From positions 13,761,001-13,825,000 of the forward strand of contig NC_092561.1 in assembly GCF_037975245.1 (NCBI RefSeq): 64,000 bases of DNA, in the 5' to 3' direction. This document shows positions 1 to 18,769 of this stretch, piece by piece. Each line of letters begins with the position of its first letter. Position 1 is the stretch's first letter. Source of the stretch: Apostichopus japonicus. Taxonomy: Eukaryota; Echinodermata; Holothuroidea; Aspidochirotida; Stichopodidae. A program made the translations under genes and the position numbers. The notes under the pieces were generated by a model. That model saw only the letters and a program-made list of their open reading frames with translations. It was not told the origin of the DNA and did not search any database.

Positions 1-184
1 AACTGTTGTGATCTTGGCAGTCTCTAAGTTTGTGCTTCTTTTGATTTCAATTTTGTTCTTGTTACATTTAGGCGTTTTTAATATTAAACTAAGAAAGAGT
101 GATATACATTTAGGTCCAAGTCCTATAACAAGGAGTACTCAGTACTTATAATTACATTAAAGATATGCCTTCTATAATATGTAC

Positions 185-5164
<4,980 letters not shown>

Positions 5165-5904
5165 CGTGACTGTGGTGAAAGTAAAATGTGCAATAAGGCG
5201 TGCTATAGATGTGGAGAAATAGGCAGAATGTATAAGCGACATTATATAACACCCGATTCTCATGGTTGTAACAGTTAACAGTGGGTGAATATAACGAAAA
5301 TCATAAATCTTCATAATCGATACAGGAAATATCCAACATAAAAGGTTAGTATATATTATTGATTTTTGAAGTACTGGTGTAAAAAGTAAAAAATTTCCAC
5401 GAGGAAATGATACACCGCTTCGTAAGTATTCGAATGTAGGTCCTGTTTGATTGGTTAATTAATATTTTTATCGCAATCTACTCTATACGTCAAAACGGCA
5501 TTTATCATACACTATATTATGCATTATACTTTCACTCAACATACCGTAACACTCTAGAGAAACATGTCATGACGTCATCTGATCGGAAACTATGGATAAG
5601 TGTAAATTCACTCCTATACTACCTGCAGGTTTAAACGAATGTTATTACCATGTGACAGACTTATACAAATAAATGTATATATATATTCTACACATTCTAC
5701 ATTTCATATTACCTGTAAAACAAACTAACGTACTTACCAATCACCGTGGCTAGTTATTGATGTTGTTGTTTACCTGTAGCAGTCCTTCTCTAAAGTGATG
5801 GTAATCGGGAACACCTATCCACTCCTCTATGCATTACTGGTTTTGGTTTGGATATCACAATACCTGTTCCTTGACCTCCTGAAACAGTTGAAATTAACTC
5901 GTTA

Positions 5905-6487
5905 GTACGGAAGCGTAGAAGGGACATTGCATTGACGAGTTACCAACTTGACAAAACGACAATTATCTGCAAATTGACGAGTTGACGAGATGGTAACGTG
6001 ACAAAATTCAGAAAATTGACGTTTTGACGAGATAACGGATCTCGTCAATGCAACAATTTTCTGCAAATTGACGAGTTGCACACTTACTACCATCTCTACA
6101 AGATGACAAAATTCAGAAAATTGACGAGATATCGGATCTCGTCAATGCAACAATTTTCTGCAAATTGACGAGTTGCACACTTACTACCATCAGTGTGCAA
6201 CTCGTCAATTTGCAGAAAATTGTTGCATTGACGAGATCCGATATCTCGTCAACTCGTCAATTTTCTGAATTTTGTCATCTTGTCGAGATGGTAGTAAGTG
6301 TGCAACTCGTCAATTTGCAGAAAATTGTTGCATTGACGAGATCCGATATTTCGTCAACTCGTCAATTTTCTGAATTTTGTCATCTTGTCGAGATGGTAGT
6401 AAGTGTGCAACTCGTCAATTTGCAGATAATTGTCGTTTTGTCAAGTTGGTAACTCGTCAATGCAATGTCCCTTCTACGCTTCCGTAC
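5905..6487. mobile_element. Foldback element: one 583-bp near-perfect hairpin
   Basis: The entire element is two inverted arms of about 285-290 bp meeting near 6190. The ends are GTACGGAAGCGTAGAAGGGA and its inverse, flanked by GTTA at 5901-5904 and 6488-6491. Each arm contains about two tandem units of 105 bp rich in ACTCGTCAA/TTGACGAG motifs, the usual build of foldback elements. It sits about 740 bp upstream of the reductase copy 1 start codon. The corresponding place upstream of copy 2 (about 48460) lacks it, so that site serves as the empty site. No protein is encoded. Confidence 0.85.
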
Positions 6488-6492
6488 GTTAG

Positions 6493-6650
6493 TGATGCAA
6501 TACTTCAAGGTTTCCATTGTTGACAAAGGCCTAGCACTACGACGTTGTCACAGAATGTTAGCACCAATCAAAATAGATCTCAGAGAAGTTTAGGGTTTCA
6601 GCCAATCGCAGGCATTTCCTGGATAAACAACATGTCTGCGCCCTTATGCC
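6493..6650. repeat. Inverted-repeat segment M, left copy
   Basis: The part at 6540-6650 (CACAGAATGTTAGCACCAAT to ATGTCTGCGCCC) recurs inverted at 25145-25250. The part at 6493-6540 instead matches, inverted, the upstream DNA of reductase copy 2 near 48425-48465. The segment therefore marks a junction between two inverted-repeat systems. Confidence 0.6.
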
Positions 6651-7073
6651 GACCCCGGTTTCAGTGGTGTTAGTACATTAATAGCCAAGGCCTATACTTA
6701 CAGTCACTTTATCAACCAAACAAGTGAAGCCTTCAGTTCCTATTTTTGATATGAACGCAATGCATTTGTGCCCGGTGACTGTGTTGAGGACTACCAAGTA
6801 AAAGTGGTCGGATTTGCACAGAATAATGTTATTGCGTTACTTGACAAGTCGTCCACATGACTTCAAGTTACACACAGAGTGAGACTGGAGTAGGCTAGGC
6901 CCTAATACTAATAGTTAAATAGGCAAAGGCCTAGCACTTAAGTTTATGTTAACGTTTACAGCTAATATAGCATCTGCACCTAATTATCTGAAAAAGAAAT
7001 TCATGATGAGGGACGTGTTGAAGATTCGTGTGGATCTTCCAGGCAGGTTGGTCTAGGCTTTATAATGTTGGCC

Positions 7074-7343
7074 GTGGCTATTCTTACGACTAGTCGTAAC
7101 AATTATTTATTAACTATTCTTATGACATTGGCGAATTCATGCGCTATAAAGTAAATAAAGCAACTTCGCATGTAGTAGCGGTAACCCTTACCCCTAACCT
7201 AACCCAAACCCAACCCCTAACCGGGAAATATTGTTACTCCTAGTCGTAAAAATAGTACTCCTAGTCGTAAAAATAGCTGCGTTAAAGCAACTGCGCATGC
7301 GTAAAAGGGAATTATTGTTACGACTAGTCGTAAGAATAGCCAC
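7074..7343. mobile_element. 270-bp MITE with 30-bp perfect TIRs
   Basis: Both ends carry the same 30-bp inverted sequence, which starts GTGGCTATTC and contains the self-palindrome TACGACTAGTCGTA. Two further copies of CTAGTCGTAAAAATAG lie inside, next to degenerate telomere-like CCTAAC units at 7185-7222. No target duplication is evident at these borders, and no protein is encoded. Confidence 0.75.
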
Positions 7344-10300
7344 TTTGTATAATCTTTCTTCTCCAGTCCTAATTTTGTTCAAACAAGAGGATATTAATTA
7401 TTCCTATTTCCCCATGATATTTCAGAAATAGGCCTATGGTAGATTTGAAGACAAACAATGGTCTGTTTGAGATATTGAAATGCACATTTGGTCTCCAACT
7501 GTGTAAACTCATTGAACTTCAATAGGCCTGTACATGTTATGATATTCGTTGTAAATTGTGATTGGCCTTTAATAACATTGTCGGCAAAAAAACATTTTTA
7601 CAGGTTGCACAAGATTATTCTTTCCCTGATGAAGTCTTCTCAAAATCTGTGGGCTGTGTGGGATGCAATGTATTCTCCATATAGTGAAGATTTACTCCAC
7701 ATCCATGACTGATTCATCATATTCATACATTCATCCCCCTGCTGATGGTTCTCCAAAGTTTCATTCCCTATGTGTGGCAATTGTATTGAGGGATGATTTG
7801 ACATTCAACTCCAAAATTGGACTTCAGTTTTAAAATTCCAGGTGCTAGAAACATAGACCAAATTGATTTCTTTCTTTTTGGAACTTGTTAGGCCATTATA
7901 TAATCTGTTCTGGTGATGCAGAATTCCTTCAGCAGGTGGTTCAATTCCATCAACAGATATCATACAGCCAAACAGTTTCCAAAAAGAAGGTCAAGTATTC
8001 GGCACCATCATGAGACTTGTAACAAAAGGAATTACAGGAGTTTTCAGTGGCAAAGCTCTCGTTGAATTTCCTCACATTGTCTACAGAGGAATTTTCTCTG
8101 TGACAATCTTGCTTTCTATTTCCCATCACTCTACACAGCAAATGTGAATGGTAGGGGTAATTTTAATGTAATCATGACTTCACTATAGACCATCCACTGG
8201 TGTTCCAATGAAAGACTCGAAATGAGTTGTTAGCTTGGCAGCTAACTTCAGTTTAAACAACAACAAAAACTGTTAAAAGGAAACATGTTTGGATGGTGCC
8301 ATCTCATACTTTGGAACTACTGGAACAGATAACTAATATATATATTTATATAGAGAAGAACAGCTCTCAGCAAACTGGTTAGCCATGTGTATGGAAATAT
8401 CTGTAGTACTGTAAGTGGACCTGCAGTTTCCCACCAGGATGCTCTGTAGGCCCATACAGTATGTTTAAACAAAAGAAATTTTTATTACACACATAGGCAT
8501 ACATTTACCATCAGAAACTACAAAATTGTGCAAATTGTTGAACTATGCAAATATTACAGCATGTTGTCATGGCTGAGCTAACAATGGATGTTTTTGAGCA
8601 CCTCTCGTCAAGCCAATGTGTTCATAAGCACCGTTAGATGACTGCATGGAAATAAACCCATATTTTCACTTGTAATCCATTTGTGCTTAACTTTGCAACT
8701 CACCACCCCAGATAAAGTTATCATGAACAATGTTCATCTTGTATAATGTTCTCCAAATTTCTCCCACTTAGTATTTGCTATTCTGTGTTCTCCAGTTTTC
8801 CATTAAGGACATGCATTAGTCACTGATTCACATATTATCTAATTTTTGTCCATTTTAGGGCACTGTACCACCCCAGAAGTGTTTAATACTGAAACTGGTA
8901 AATGGAAAGTGGTGGACACAGCATACATAAGCCTATGGAGGAACATTACCTCAAAAAGTGCAGGTACTTTATGAATAATTGGATTCATATCCACATACTG
9001 TATAGTTAATGTTGTGCATAGTGAGTGTGTCTGTAAAACTAGAAGGTGAGGTTGATCTCATATAGAATGGTATATCAAGGCAGTGTCCAGTAAAAAGGAG
9101 ACTTCAACTGCAATAGCAATTATCTCTTGATAATATATTACAAAAATGACAATATGTGAGGAAGTGAGTGGGGTGGGAATTGGGGACAGCATAATGAACA
9201 CATAAATTGGTATCACTGTTCCTGTGGCTATGTAAAGGTCTCTTGGAATTTCTTTATATTCTTGCAAGGAAAAAGTTAATGAGTAAAATGTTTATGCAAT
9301 ACAGAGGCCCGGTAAAGAAAGTAGATCTGCATTGAGAGTGTTTCAAGTAAATCACTAATTCCAGGTGGGGTTCCTCTTAAAGGTATGCTATAATGGCCCC
9401 AAATATGCTAGATATTCAAATATGGTCACCTTTTTTATTACAAACTTTGAGGAAATTTCCTAACTGGGACATTTAGTCATCTTGTGTGTTCCTTAACAAT
9501 TTCTTAGAACAGTTTGTATAGTAAAGACCTCCAGGAAAGTATTTTTTGAAAACTTCTAGCAGTTATATAGCATGCTATAATTTGGGACCTATACTGACTA
9601 CCTTTAAAGCCAAAAGTTTGACTAATCTCTGTGCCAAATACCCCCAAAAGTATGGACAAGTATTGTTATTCTAAAGTGGCTGACACTGGGAACCACCACC
9701 TGTCAGTCAGAACTTTGTAGTACTTTAGGGTGGAGGTTGAGGGGGTGGGGGTATCTGACTAAAACTGAGAGTTGTTGCCAATTAGAAGCATAAACACAGT
9801 ATGTCTTCTGGGAAACAATATTCTTGATAGGGTTACAAGCAAATTATTTAAAACAAAGAAGAAATGGAAAAATAGAGACTTAACTTTAAACATGAAGGTA
9901 ACCTATGGGTTTTCTCTCCTGACCAATGCAGTAAGTACAAGGCACCTCTCAGTATGTGAAATGATTGTGTTTATCTCATTGTTTTAATTTGTTCTTTTTT
10001 AATTGACAACTAGCCATCCATCATAGCATCATCATAGCATACTGTATGAGTAAGAGCATAAACTTCTAGAAATAATTAAAAATTCATTGAATTCAATGCT
10101 TCATACTCATGGTTTAGTGGGCAATGACTAATTTGTGTTAAACCCTGTAATACCCAGGATACCTTGAAGCAGGAGTCATGGCAAAGCAAAAACATGAGAA
10201 ATGATCTGCAGAAAGTTATGAACAGTTGTTGATTTTTTTTTAACTTCCTGAAATCTACGAAATATATTGTATTTGCTTCCTAACTATTTGTTTATTTACT

Positions 10301-10566
10301 ACATTTTATTCATGAAGGCACCAATTCAATGCAAAGTGTGTTACTTGAAATGCCTCGACGATGGAAACAGTTGCTGACAACATCTGAAGTACAGTGATTT
10401 GGAGCATTCAGTGTTTATGTGGTCCAAGCATGTTGCAGCATTTGTTGAGTGAAATAGTGAACCATGATAACTTTCACACATCCATTAAGAAAAGCGGAGG
10501 GGTGAGGTGGGGTGGGTGGGCGGGTCAAGAGTTTCAGGTACACCAATCCATGGGCAACTTAATGTA
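7344..10566. other. Gene-free AT-rich stretch
   Basis: No exon, RNA gene or recognisable mobile element was found on either strand. Open frames are shorter than about 75 codons and show no known motif. Decayed repeats may be present but have no readable boundaries. Confidence 0.5.
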
Positions 10567-10576
10567 TAAATGCCTT

Positions 10577-10670
10577 TAATTATTATTATTATTATTCATC
10601 ATTCTTATTGTTGTTATTATTATTATTGTTGTTGTTTTTACTATAATTACTTTCATCCTCATCATTCTTA

Positions 10671-10702
<32 letters not shown>

Positions 10703-10866
10703 GTTGTTGTTACTATGATTACTATTATTATTATTGTCATTATCATCATTCTTATTATTATTGTTGTTGTTACTATTATTATCGTCATCATCATCGTCAT
10801 CATGATTATTATTATTATTAGAAAATCATCGTCGTCGTCGTTGTCATCATTATTACTATTATTAAG
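10577..10866. repeat. Compound trinucleotide microsatellite (TTA/TTG/TCA)
   Basis: Interrupted ATT, TTG, CAT and CGT arrays run for about 290 bp. Open frames over it are pure low-complexity Ile, Tyr or Met-Thr runs. Confidence 0.9.
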
Positions 10867-11204
10867 TCTTCAGAGGGGGTGGAGTGGTATAGGCAGCTGG
10901 GATTGTAATGACTTTTACAGTACATTTCAATCAAGTTTATTTCAAGCTCCTTATCACATCTTTTCTCTTAACCTATATAGTCATATTTTGTGTACCTCGT
11001 GTATTTTTACATTTATACTATATTTTTGGTTTGAAATAAAAAGAATAAAATAGAAAAGTCTGAGTCACGTATTTCAGTTGATGTAGTTCTCTGGGGCTTT
11101 ATATCCAGAAACAGGCCTCTTTTTGATTCCTTGCCAAAGGCTGAAGAAATCAATGCGATGGTGATTGTGTGGGTTCGTGTGGGTGTGCGTGTGTGTGTAT
11201 GTGA

Positions 11205-11520
11205 CACTTTCTTGTAAACACGATATCTCAATAATTGAAGCTTGTATTTAACTCATACTCTACATGTGGGTAACCCATATTAGGAAAAAGACTACTACTG
11301 TTTTTGGTGGAGGTCAAAGGTCATTTGAGGTCAGCAGAGGTCAAACTAAAAACCTCTTAAACTGCTTGTAAACACAATATCTTATAGGTGGGGTAACTTG
11401 GAAGGATTTCATACTTAGTATGTAGATGGCCCATATTGTGTAGAAGATCCCTATTATATTGGACACAGGTCAACAATCATTTGGGGTCAGCAGAGGTGAA
11501 AGTCTGAAAAACTTGTAAAA
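11205..11520. repeat. Two units of a roughly 160-bp tandem repeat
   Basis: Blocks such as CTTGTAAACACAATATCT and TTTGAGGTCAGCAGAGGTCAA recur about every 160-170 bp. The inverse complement (GAGATATCGTGTTTACAAG, CATTTGACCTCTG-like) matches the array at 27130-27830, so both belong to one dispersed family. The stretch is non-coding. Confidence 0.65.
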
Positions 11521-11529
11521 AAATTACTC

Positions 11530-13550
11530 TAAAAGTGAAAATCCGTTAATGTACAAACAAAGCACGTAGATTGCCTTTGGTGAGAACAAATTCGCTGTGG
11601 AATTTCATGCGTGTCAAATTTCCTTTGAGGTCAAGAGAAGTAGTTTTCAGAAAACACATTCTACGGTACCCAACATCGACCATACTGTCATCACATACAT
11701 GTTTCTGCCCTACGATGATGATGCGCAAGCATATATCATTTCGTCGTCCGGATCAGGCATCCGTACAAAAGTGTCGCACGAAACCGGTATAGGAGCTGCA
11801 TTTCGCGTAAGTTGCTGAGTTCCTGTAGGTTTTCCTGTAGGTTCTCTCTGGCCAGTATCTTTGTAGTAAGCAATAAGATTTTGATATGTACTTGGTATGT
11901 CGATGATCAATATCAATTAAAGAACCATATTGTTTTGGTGAAGGTCAATACAGCCCAAACTGTGAATAACCTACAAAAATGATATATCCAAATCTCTCAA
12001 GTTGAAATCAAAGCCCTAACAAAATTTCTCCTATGGGCAAGGATTCACTAAATCTTTGACTTTCTGGTTTCTTATTTGCTCATTACTAGGCTGCTCATTG
12101 CCCTTTTGTAAATGATGTACTCATCCTTTAAGAAAAGTGAATAATAAAGAAATATACCCCAGCAGCACGGCTAATAAATGAGCAGTGATGTAAGATGTTT
12201 GAATAGCTAACTACCGGACCAAAGTTCAGCAGGCTGATTTGAAATATACCAATAACAGATGAGAACAATTTGCGGAAGGAAGGAGTGCTTCTATACCTTC
12301 ACATGATCATACACAATAATGCACATGTTTTGTAGCCTCTATAGTCCAATACACCTGTTTTCTCAACTTATTCCGTAAGAGTGGGGGGGGGGGGTCTTTG
12401 AAGGGGGGGAGGGTCCGATCTTCTAATTTTATGGCTTATTGGGTCACTAGTTCCCAAACATATTCGAGACGGATGCTCATACCATTTCTGGTTTAAAAGT
12501 TAAAAATGGTTAAAGTGCTCAACTGGCCATATTTTCAAACTGAGGCTAAAAATCGGAAGAAACTTACAGAACTAATAGTTCTATGGAAAACTTCCCCACC
12601 TTCCAAACGAGTGTGATAACGTCACAGAATCACAGGAGAACGGCAAGTCCAAAATATTAAAGTCTTAAGAAAGTCAAAATCTTGGTTGGAACTAAAATTT
12701 ATATGTGCGGCATTAAGTGGAAAGGTTTACGACCTCGAAAAGAATTTTCCAAACAATTATGGCGTTAATCCTCACCCTATAGGTTTACCATTAGGGTTAG
12801 CCTGATTAATTATGGTGTCTAAATGAAGAGGTCTATAGGAATTGAAGCTGAACCTCCGAATGCATATTATGGCAGACCGATGCTTTCACGTGATATCCAT
12901 GTATTAGCTCAGTGTAAGTTGCTCTCCATGTGAGGGCGCTTCATAAGAATACTTTCTAAGGCAAACCCCACAGCTCTGGGAAGATCTGTCAACTTGAAAC
13001 TTATAATTACCTTGAAAGCTAATTGCAAAGGTACGTTTTGAAAATTAAATTCCGATTTTCCCGTCTTTTAACTCCAAGCGGATGTGATGTAGTCGTGAAC
13101 GTCACTAAGTCGGAAATGCAACATGCAATGGCATAATAATTTGTGGCGTATATACAGCATGACACTTTCTCTTACTTCTTACGTTTCATATCTTTTCTTT
13201 TCTACTTGAATAAAAGGCGGCATGTTAAAAAGACATAAAAAATTGTAAAAAATATAATAAGAAAGTGACCAGAGGTCGGAGGCAATCGAAATGACATTGA
13301 AAAAATGAGCTTTGTTTTTAATATTTAAATATAGAATTTCAAGCCAGTCGGGCAAAGTTTACATTGGCGCCAAATACCGCTCCACAATATAACGTCATAA
13401 AAATCGATAAAAATACTGTTTGCCCTAGAATTGGACTCACTGGGTCCATTGATGCAATGATCAGGACGATCAAATGCATTATTGTAGAGAGTGGGAGGAG
13501 AATGAAAGGGTAGATAATTATGATATCATTCCGAGTCTATACACAGCTAG
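11530..13550. other. Gene-free stretch with a G run
   Basis: Nothing coding was recognised. A G run and G-rich block lie at about 12380-12415, and decayed repeat-like DNA surrounds it. Short overlapping frames at 11571-11916 lie in alternative phases on both strands and show no family motif. Confidence 0.45.
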
Positions 13551-13558
13551 GGGAGGCC

Positions 13559-14269
13559 AGTGGCGTAACCAGAGGGAGCCAGATTTTTTTCTTTCAAATT
13601 TGCTTTGTGCTACAGTCTTGCGCTCCCCCCCCCCCCCCCCCAAATGATATCCAGTGATGTATTCAAAATACTTCTTTTTACATTTTTTCGAGTTCTAATC
13701 AAAAGTATTCATACCTCAGGGCTCATGTTCATACTTCATGTAAGGTCAGAACTTGGAAATTAGACCGAGATATTAAACATTTTGGGCCTTCATCATACCC
13801 ACATACGGAGACCGTTGATCAATATCGTCCTACAGAATAAGCGCCAATAATTTGGCCGGTTGTATAACCATTACAAACTAAAGCTAGCAACCCATGTGTA
13901 TTTTCAGCGACTTATGATGCCACTTGTGGAGAATTTTCACTGCACGTATAGGCCCAATAGGCCTAGTGAAACTTGTTTGTGTGGAAATCTGGGCATGTAG
14001 GCCTAGTGAATTAGAGTAGCTAATTTATTCATTGTATCCTTTTCATAATGTGCGGAATTATGCAGAAACCACGACGACTGTCTCTGCAATAGAGGTAAAT
14101 TAAGTGAAAGTGTGTCATGTTCCACTGAACCATTGGATGTGTATTTGTGCAGACGAGGTGCCCGTTAATACATATATTTCTTGGTACTTCCTACCATCAA
14201 CCATCACGGGGTTTCCCCCCTTAAGAAAATCTTGCCCCCCTAACAATTGAATGTTAGCTACGCCACAGT
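13559..14269. mobile_element. hAT-type non-autonomous element, CAGTGGCG ends
   Basis: The left end CAGTGGCGTAACCAGAGGG and right end GCTACGCCACAGT are inverse. GGGAGGCC occurs directly outside at 13551-13558 and 14270-14277, an 8-bp target duplication as expected for hAT-like elements. The inside holds a C run (13624-13642) and no transposase frame. Confidence 0.7.
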
Positions 14270-14278
14270 GGGAGGCCA

Positions 14279-17200
14279 CGTTGACTTAGAACTTATGTTG
14301 TTGGTACAACTTACCACAGATGGGACTCACTATTGTTTATAGTCTTTGCCCGATTTATAATGTCTCGTGGTTAAAATGGCAAGCGAATGTGGCCAAAGAA
14401 CACTTATGTTAACAGAGGGCGCTCTTGTTAGCTTACATTTAGAGGTTATTTATGTTCTACTTACATTCAGAGCCATGTATACCTCTTTGTTTGCATTAAT
14501 GTAAGATACATAACCTGTCATTTTTCAAAGCTCGAAGCCTTAACGTGTTGAGATGTTTCATCCTATCAGACCAACCATGAGAGGTTATTGAACCCCCCCC
14601 CCCCACTCCCCTTGCCAGTAGTATACTGCATGATGTTGGGGCGAAGAAGAGTTTTGCCTGACCATTGCCTTTTCCAAACTTAAATGATCGGGCTGTTGTT
14701 TAGCATTAGGAGTGCTGTTGTAGGTGCAACTTTCCGAGATTTCCCAACGAAAACACTTGGGTATGGGGGAGGGGGCAAAGTGTGAATGTTATACATAAAT
14801 CAGCCTCCCTAGAGAGATAGTCATGGTGGGGGGGGGGGGAGACACACCCAAAATGTTCTGCTCAGTATGTGCGGTACACATGCTGACGGAGTTAGTGTGA
14901 AGGCTGGTTGCAATGGACCCCCCCCCCCCACACACAACTTCCCAGTGTAAACACTTCAAAGATCAATATGTAAGCTTTCTTTTCCTTCACAAAAAAAGTA
15001 AAGTACAACTTCTTCTTCATAACACCTAGTCTTCGACTTTCCTTGTTTCATGCCGTGGCATCAATCCCTTTAATCTAATTTAGCACTCATTTAGCAATCA
15101 GGAGTTCGGATTGTAGCAGACTGAATTGTTTGTCATCTTGTCTGAATGTTCAATGTGACAGCATCATGGTTTGCTAGTGACCGTGTCCAAAGAATGCAAT
15201 AGCTTTTTGACATAGTTGTTACAACATCAAATGATGTTATAGCATCACAGGCAATTGGGTTCATCTAATAATTTTAAATTATTTTATGCTAGAGAGCACC
15301 ATGACAAGATTTCAGTCACTTCCGTAATAACAAAAATGTCAAGAATGGGGATTTTCATTCATCTGTCAATAATAGTTAATGAAATAAACAATAAAATACC
15401 ATTATCAATTGCGACTTGAGTTTATTGAAATCACCAAGTACAGTCCTCTTTGTTGCAATGTCACCAGATTAAAGTATTGCATTTATTCACCACAAATATG
15501 CTATGATATCACTAGAATAACAAAACAAATCGCTGCTTTTCCCAGCAACTAGATAGTAAGTAGAAATAAGCACATACTTACTTACATATGAAACACAAAC
15601 AGCTATGGTATTTCCAAGATACATTTGGCATAGCAAGGTACTGTCAACCAGAATGAAAACATTTCATGGTTCCTGCTGCTGCTCATTGATTAACAGGGAA
15701 CACTCCAAGTATGTAATGATGAAGCAAGATCAATAATTGCCTTACAAAGCCACACCTCCTCATAAATACACACGTTATCCATTTTAACACATATCGCCAT
15801 GTGTAAGCTACCTATCAATAACACACTCACCTTTGATGAAACTGTGACTTATGGTTGTCTACTGTAGGTTTAACCCTGTGACCTCATTAATATTCATGAT
15901 ATGAGCACCAAAATCAATATTTTTATCAACTAATTATGGACCAACCACCCACCAAATATAGCATTGATCAATCATAGCCCTTGTTGAGTTATCGTGCATA
16001 CAAACTTAAGTGTCACACACATACACAGACACGCAGACACACCGACCTGACTACAAAGCTTTCAGCAAGAAACCAAAACTACAAAATGCCATACACAAAA
16101 TGCACATAAATTTAAGTTTGCTGTTGTGTTTGATCCAGGCACAATGCAACATGATTTTTCTTGTTAATTAAACAAAGAGGTAATTGCATACTTCCTTGAC
16201 AGCAAGGAAATGTTAATTGACTGTCAAGACTGACTGAAACCACAGAATGTTTAACATACAATGGGTGGGTTCATTTGCTGCAATGTTCAGAAAATAACAT
16301 TATATGAACCCTGCTGAAGGATAATTATTTTATGCCACAACAAATACCTTTTCACAGTGAAAAGAATCTTTTTAGACTAAATAGATCTGTCAATAAATGA
16401 ACAGAACATATGTCACCTGTGATTTGCAAAGGGCATATTTCTATAGCGTTTTAATGGTAAGATTTGTTATTTATTTTAACATTGTTTACTAATTATTAGT
16501 CACTAATATAAAATTCTTCTTGATTAACTGTATGATTAGGTGGCAGAAATATGATAATTATGATAGTAACATGAGCAAATACTGTATACCTACAAACCTT
16601 TCTGCCACACCCCTTTTTTTTTATCATCATTGAACAACCATTCCAATTGTTATTCTGCTTGCATACAGTGCTTTCTCAATTGACTTGAATTGTGATCAAT
16701 AATAACATTGAGTTGCTTTTTATAGTTATTGGGATCATTTGCTTGATCCTATGAAGTTTTACAGTACCTAAAGGAGTAAACATCTAAGAATGTCTGCAAA
16801 GGTAAAATACTAACTGTATCCAAGGACAGTATTTAACTTATCACAATATGAGGTTCAACTGCATTATACCATACTGCAGCTTTAAACAACTACATACACA
16901 TAAACCTGCAAGACCAAGAAATATGCCTCCTCCCAACCCATTGCCTTCTCAGGTATGCACAGTATGCCTTCATTATTAGCAATCATGGCTGGTGAAAGAC
17001 ATATAAATTGATAAAACTAAATTATTATTTTCAGTTGGAATGTCCAGCCAAATCAGTCTCCATGTGATTACTGTCATGTCTTTCTGCTACTACTGCACTC
17101 ATGAAACTTTCTCTATGAGGCTTCTTATGCCCTTCAGCATGTCTCTTGACATAAATAGAATGAAAATATGAGTGTAATGTCAGGTATTTTGTGTGAAGTA

Positions 17201-18765
17201 TTTGCCAGTTTTGCACACTTTTGGCAAAAGTTTTGCTCACTGCCATAGGTAAAATTATTGAATTTCTTCTCATACAATGTCTGAAAATTTTGCCAACAGA
17301 TGATTGAATGAACACCGGCCCAGTGACTAAATGGAGAGGATGAACATTTCTAGTTGCCAGAGAAATGCTTGTGGTTGCAATTGTGACCTTGCAGAGGAAA
17401 TTGCATCCAACTTTCACAAAAATCCATCACAAAAAGAGTTTCCAGAGCACTTAAACAACCATAGATAAATGTAATACAGCTAATCCATTAAAACCACACT
17501 CAAGTTGTGAAATTTTAACCCTAAATATGTATAGCTTTTTTAATACTACTGATAAGTTACCACTGTAAACTGGTCATATACAGTGTACCAAAAGATTGAG
17601 TGATTTGCAAACCCTGAAACTGGCATGTTGTATGATATGCTGCAGGTTTCCTGTAAACAAGGCTCTACTTGATTCATAAATAAGTACTCGACCACATCAT
17701 GTGTCAAGGTGAAAGAAAAAGACATAATTGTATAGAATTCCTAAATACAAACTGTAAATGATGACATCCTAGGCTGCTAGCACAGATACATGTATGGTGA
17801 ACAAACTTACCACCTTGATCTATTAAATGTTAATATGAGTAGGAAGCTAATTGTATTTTGCCAATTTTGAGCTGTCTACATAACTTAATAGTTCAATCTT
17901 TTGTCAAGCAATCCCACTTGCCTCAAACACAAGACTGCAGGGTTTAAAGTTGGTAAAGGATGGTTAAGCCAAAGGCTGTCATACAGTTGCAGTGCTATGG
18001 GGGTTTTTCACACCGCCCATTCAGTAGTTACTTCAAAAAGGTACTGTAGAAAGATGAATAACAGATGGATAACAGCTAGATAGATTGACAGAGTGAAGAT
18101 GCTGAGTCACAATATATCAAGTGGCATAGCTGGTTCGAGCTAAAAGTTACATTCCAATATGGCAGAGTCTTTCAAATATCCAGTTGCTCAGACTTACACC
18201 AGTATTTTACATACACTGTGCCTGCTCTCCATTAACCAGGTGCCACTCCATTAAATATGGAATAACAACATTTCGCTCCAGAGTCTTTGTCCATAGGAGG
18301 CATCCATCATGGACATACTGTTATTTATCATGATGGCAACTTTCATAGACCAGTCATGGAACCATGCAAAATATTTTGTGTGTCTTTGAGTGCAGCTTTA
18401 CTTTCCTTTCCAATGTTTTTGGTTGTGCTTCTACTGCCAGTACTATCCTTTTTTATCAGCATGTTAACGATCATTGACATCTACTGCCAGGGTGTGTTGT
18501 CAGGAAACCATCTTTGGAAAGATTAAGGCCAGACATGGATAGTCATGCTTTTGAATGACATATGAAGTACTCTTGGATCTCATGCTGATCACCTGTCACA
18601 ATTTTATTAAAATAGCTCAATACCCTGTCCAAACAAGGATCTCAATCACTGCAGTTTACAAAGTCATTACAAACTGAGGGCTGCCAATTTCATCCACAAA
18701 AGTCCATGAAATACGTACAGTATAGCCTAGTGCTGAAGAACATGTGGAGTGAGTACTTGGTAATA
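14279..18765. other. Gene-free stretch
   Basis: No exon with family motifs was seen. Poly-C and poly-G runs lie at about 14594, 14828 and 14920. The longest frame (17031-17417, minus, 128 codons) has no recognisable domain, signal peptide or nearby splice-consistent exon, and I do not call it a gene. Confidence 0.5.
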
Positions 18766-18769
18766 ATAT

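Noticed and set aside
6165-6452. 95-codon frame with repeated VQLVNLQKIVALTRS blocks
   Set aside because: It is the translated tandem units of the foldback element arm. The repeats are at DNA level, and the same occurs inverted on the other strand.
7180-7222. Interstitial telomere
   Set aside because: Only a few degenerate CCTAAC-type units inside a MITE.
10570-11053. Tyr/Ile/Cys-rich frames on both strands
   Set aside because: Translation of the compound trinucleotide array.
17031-17417. 128-codon minus-strand frame
   Set aside because: No motif, no signal or membrane segment, and no splice-compatible neighbours; length is within chance for AT-rich DNA.
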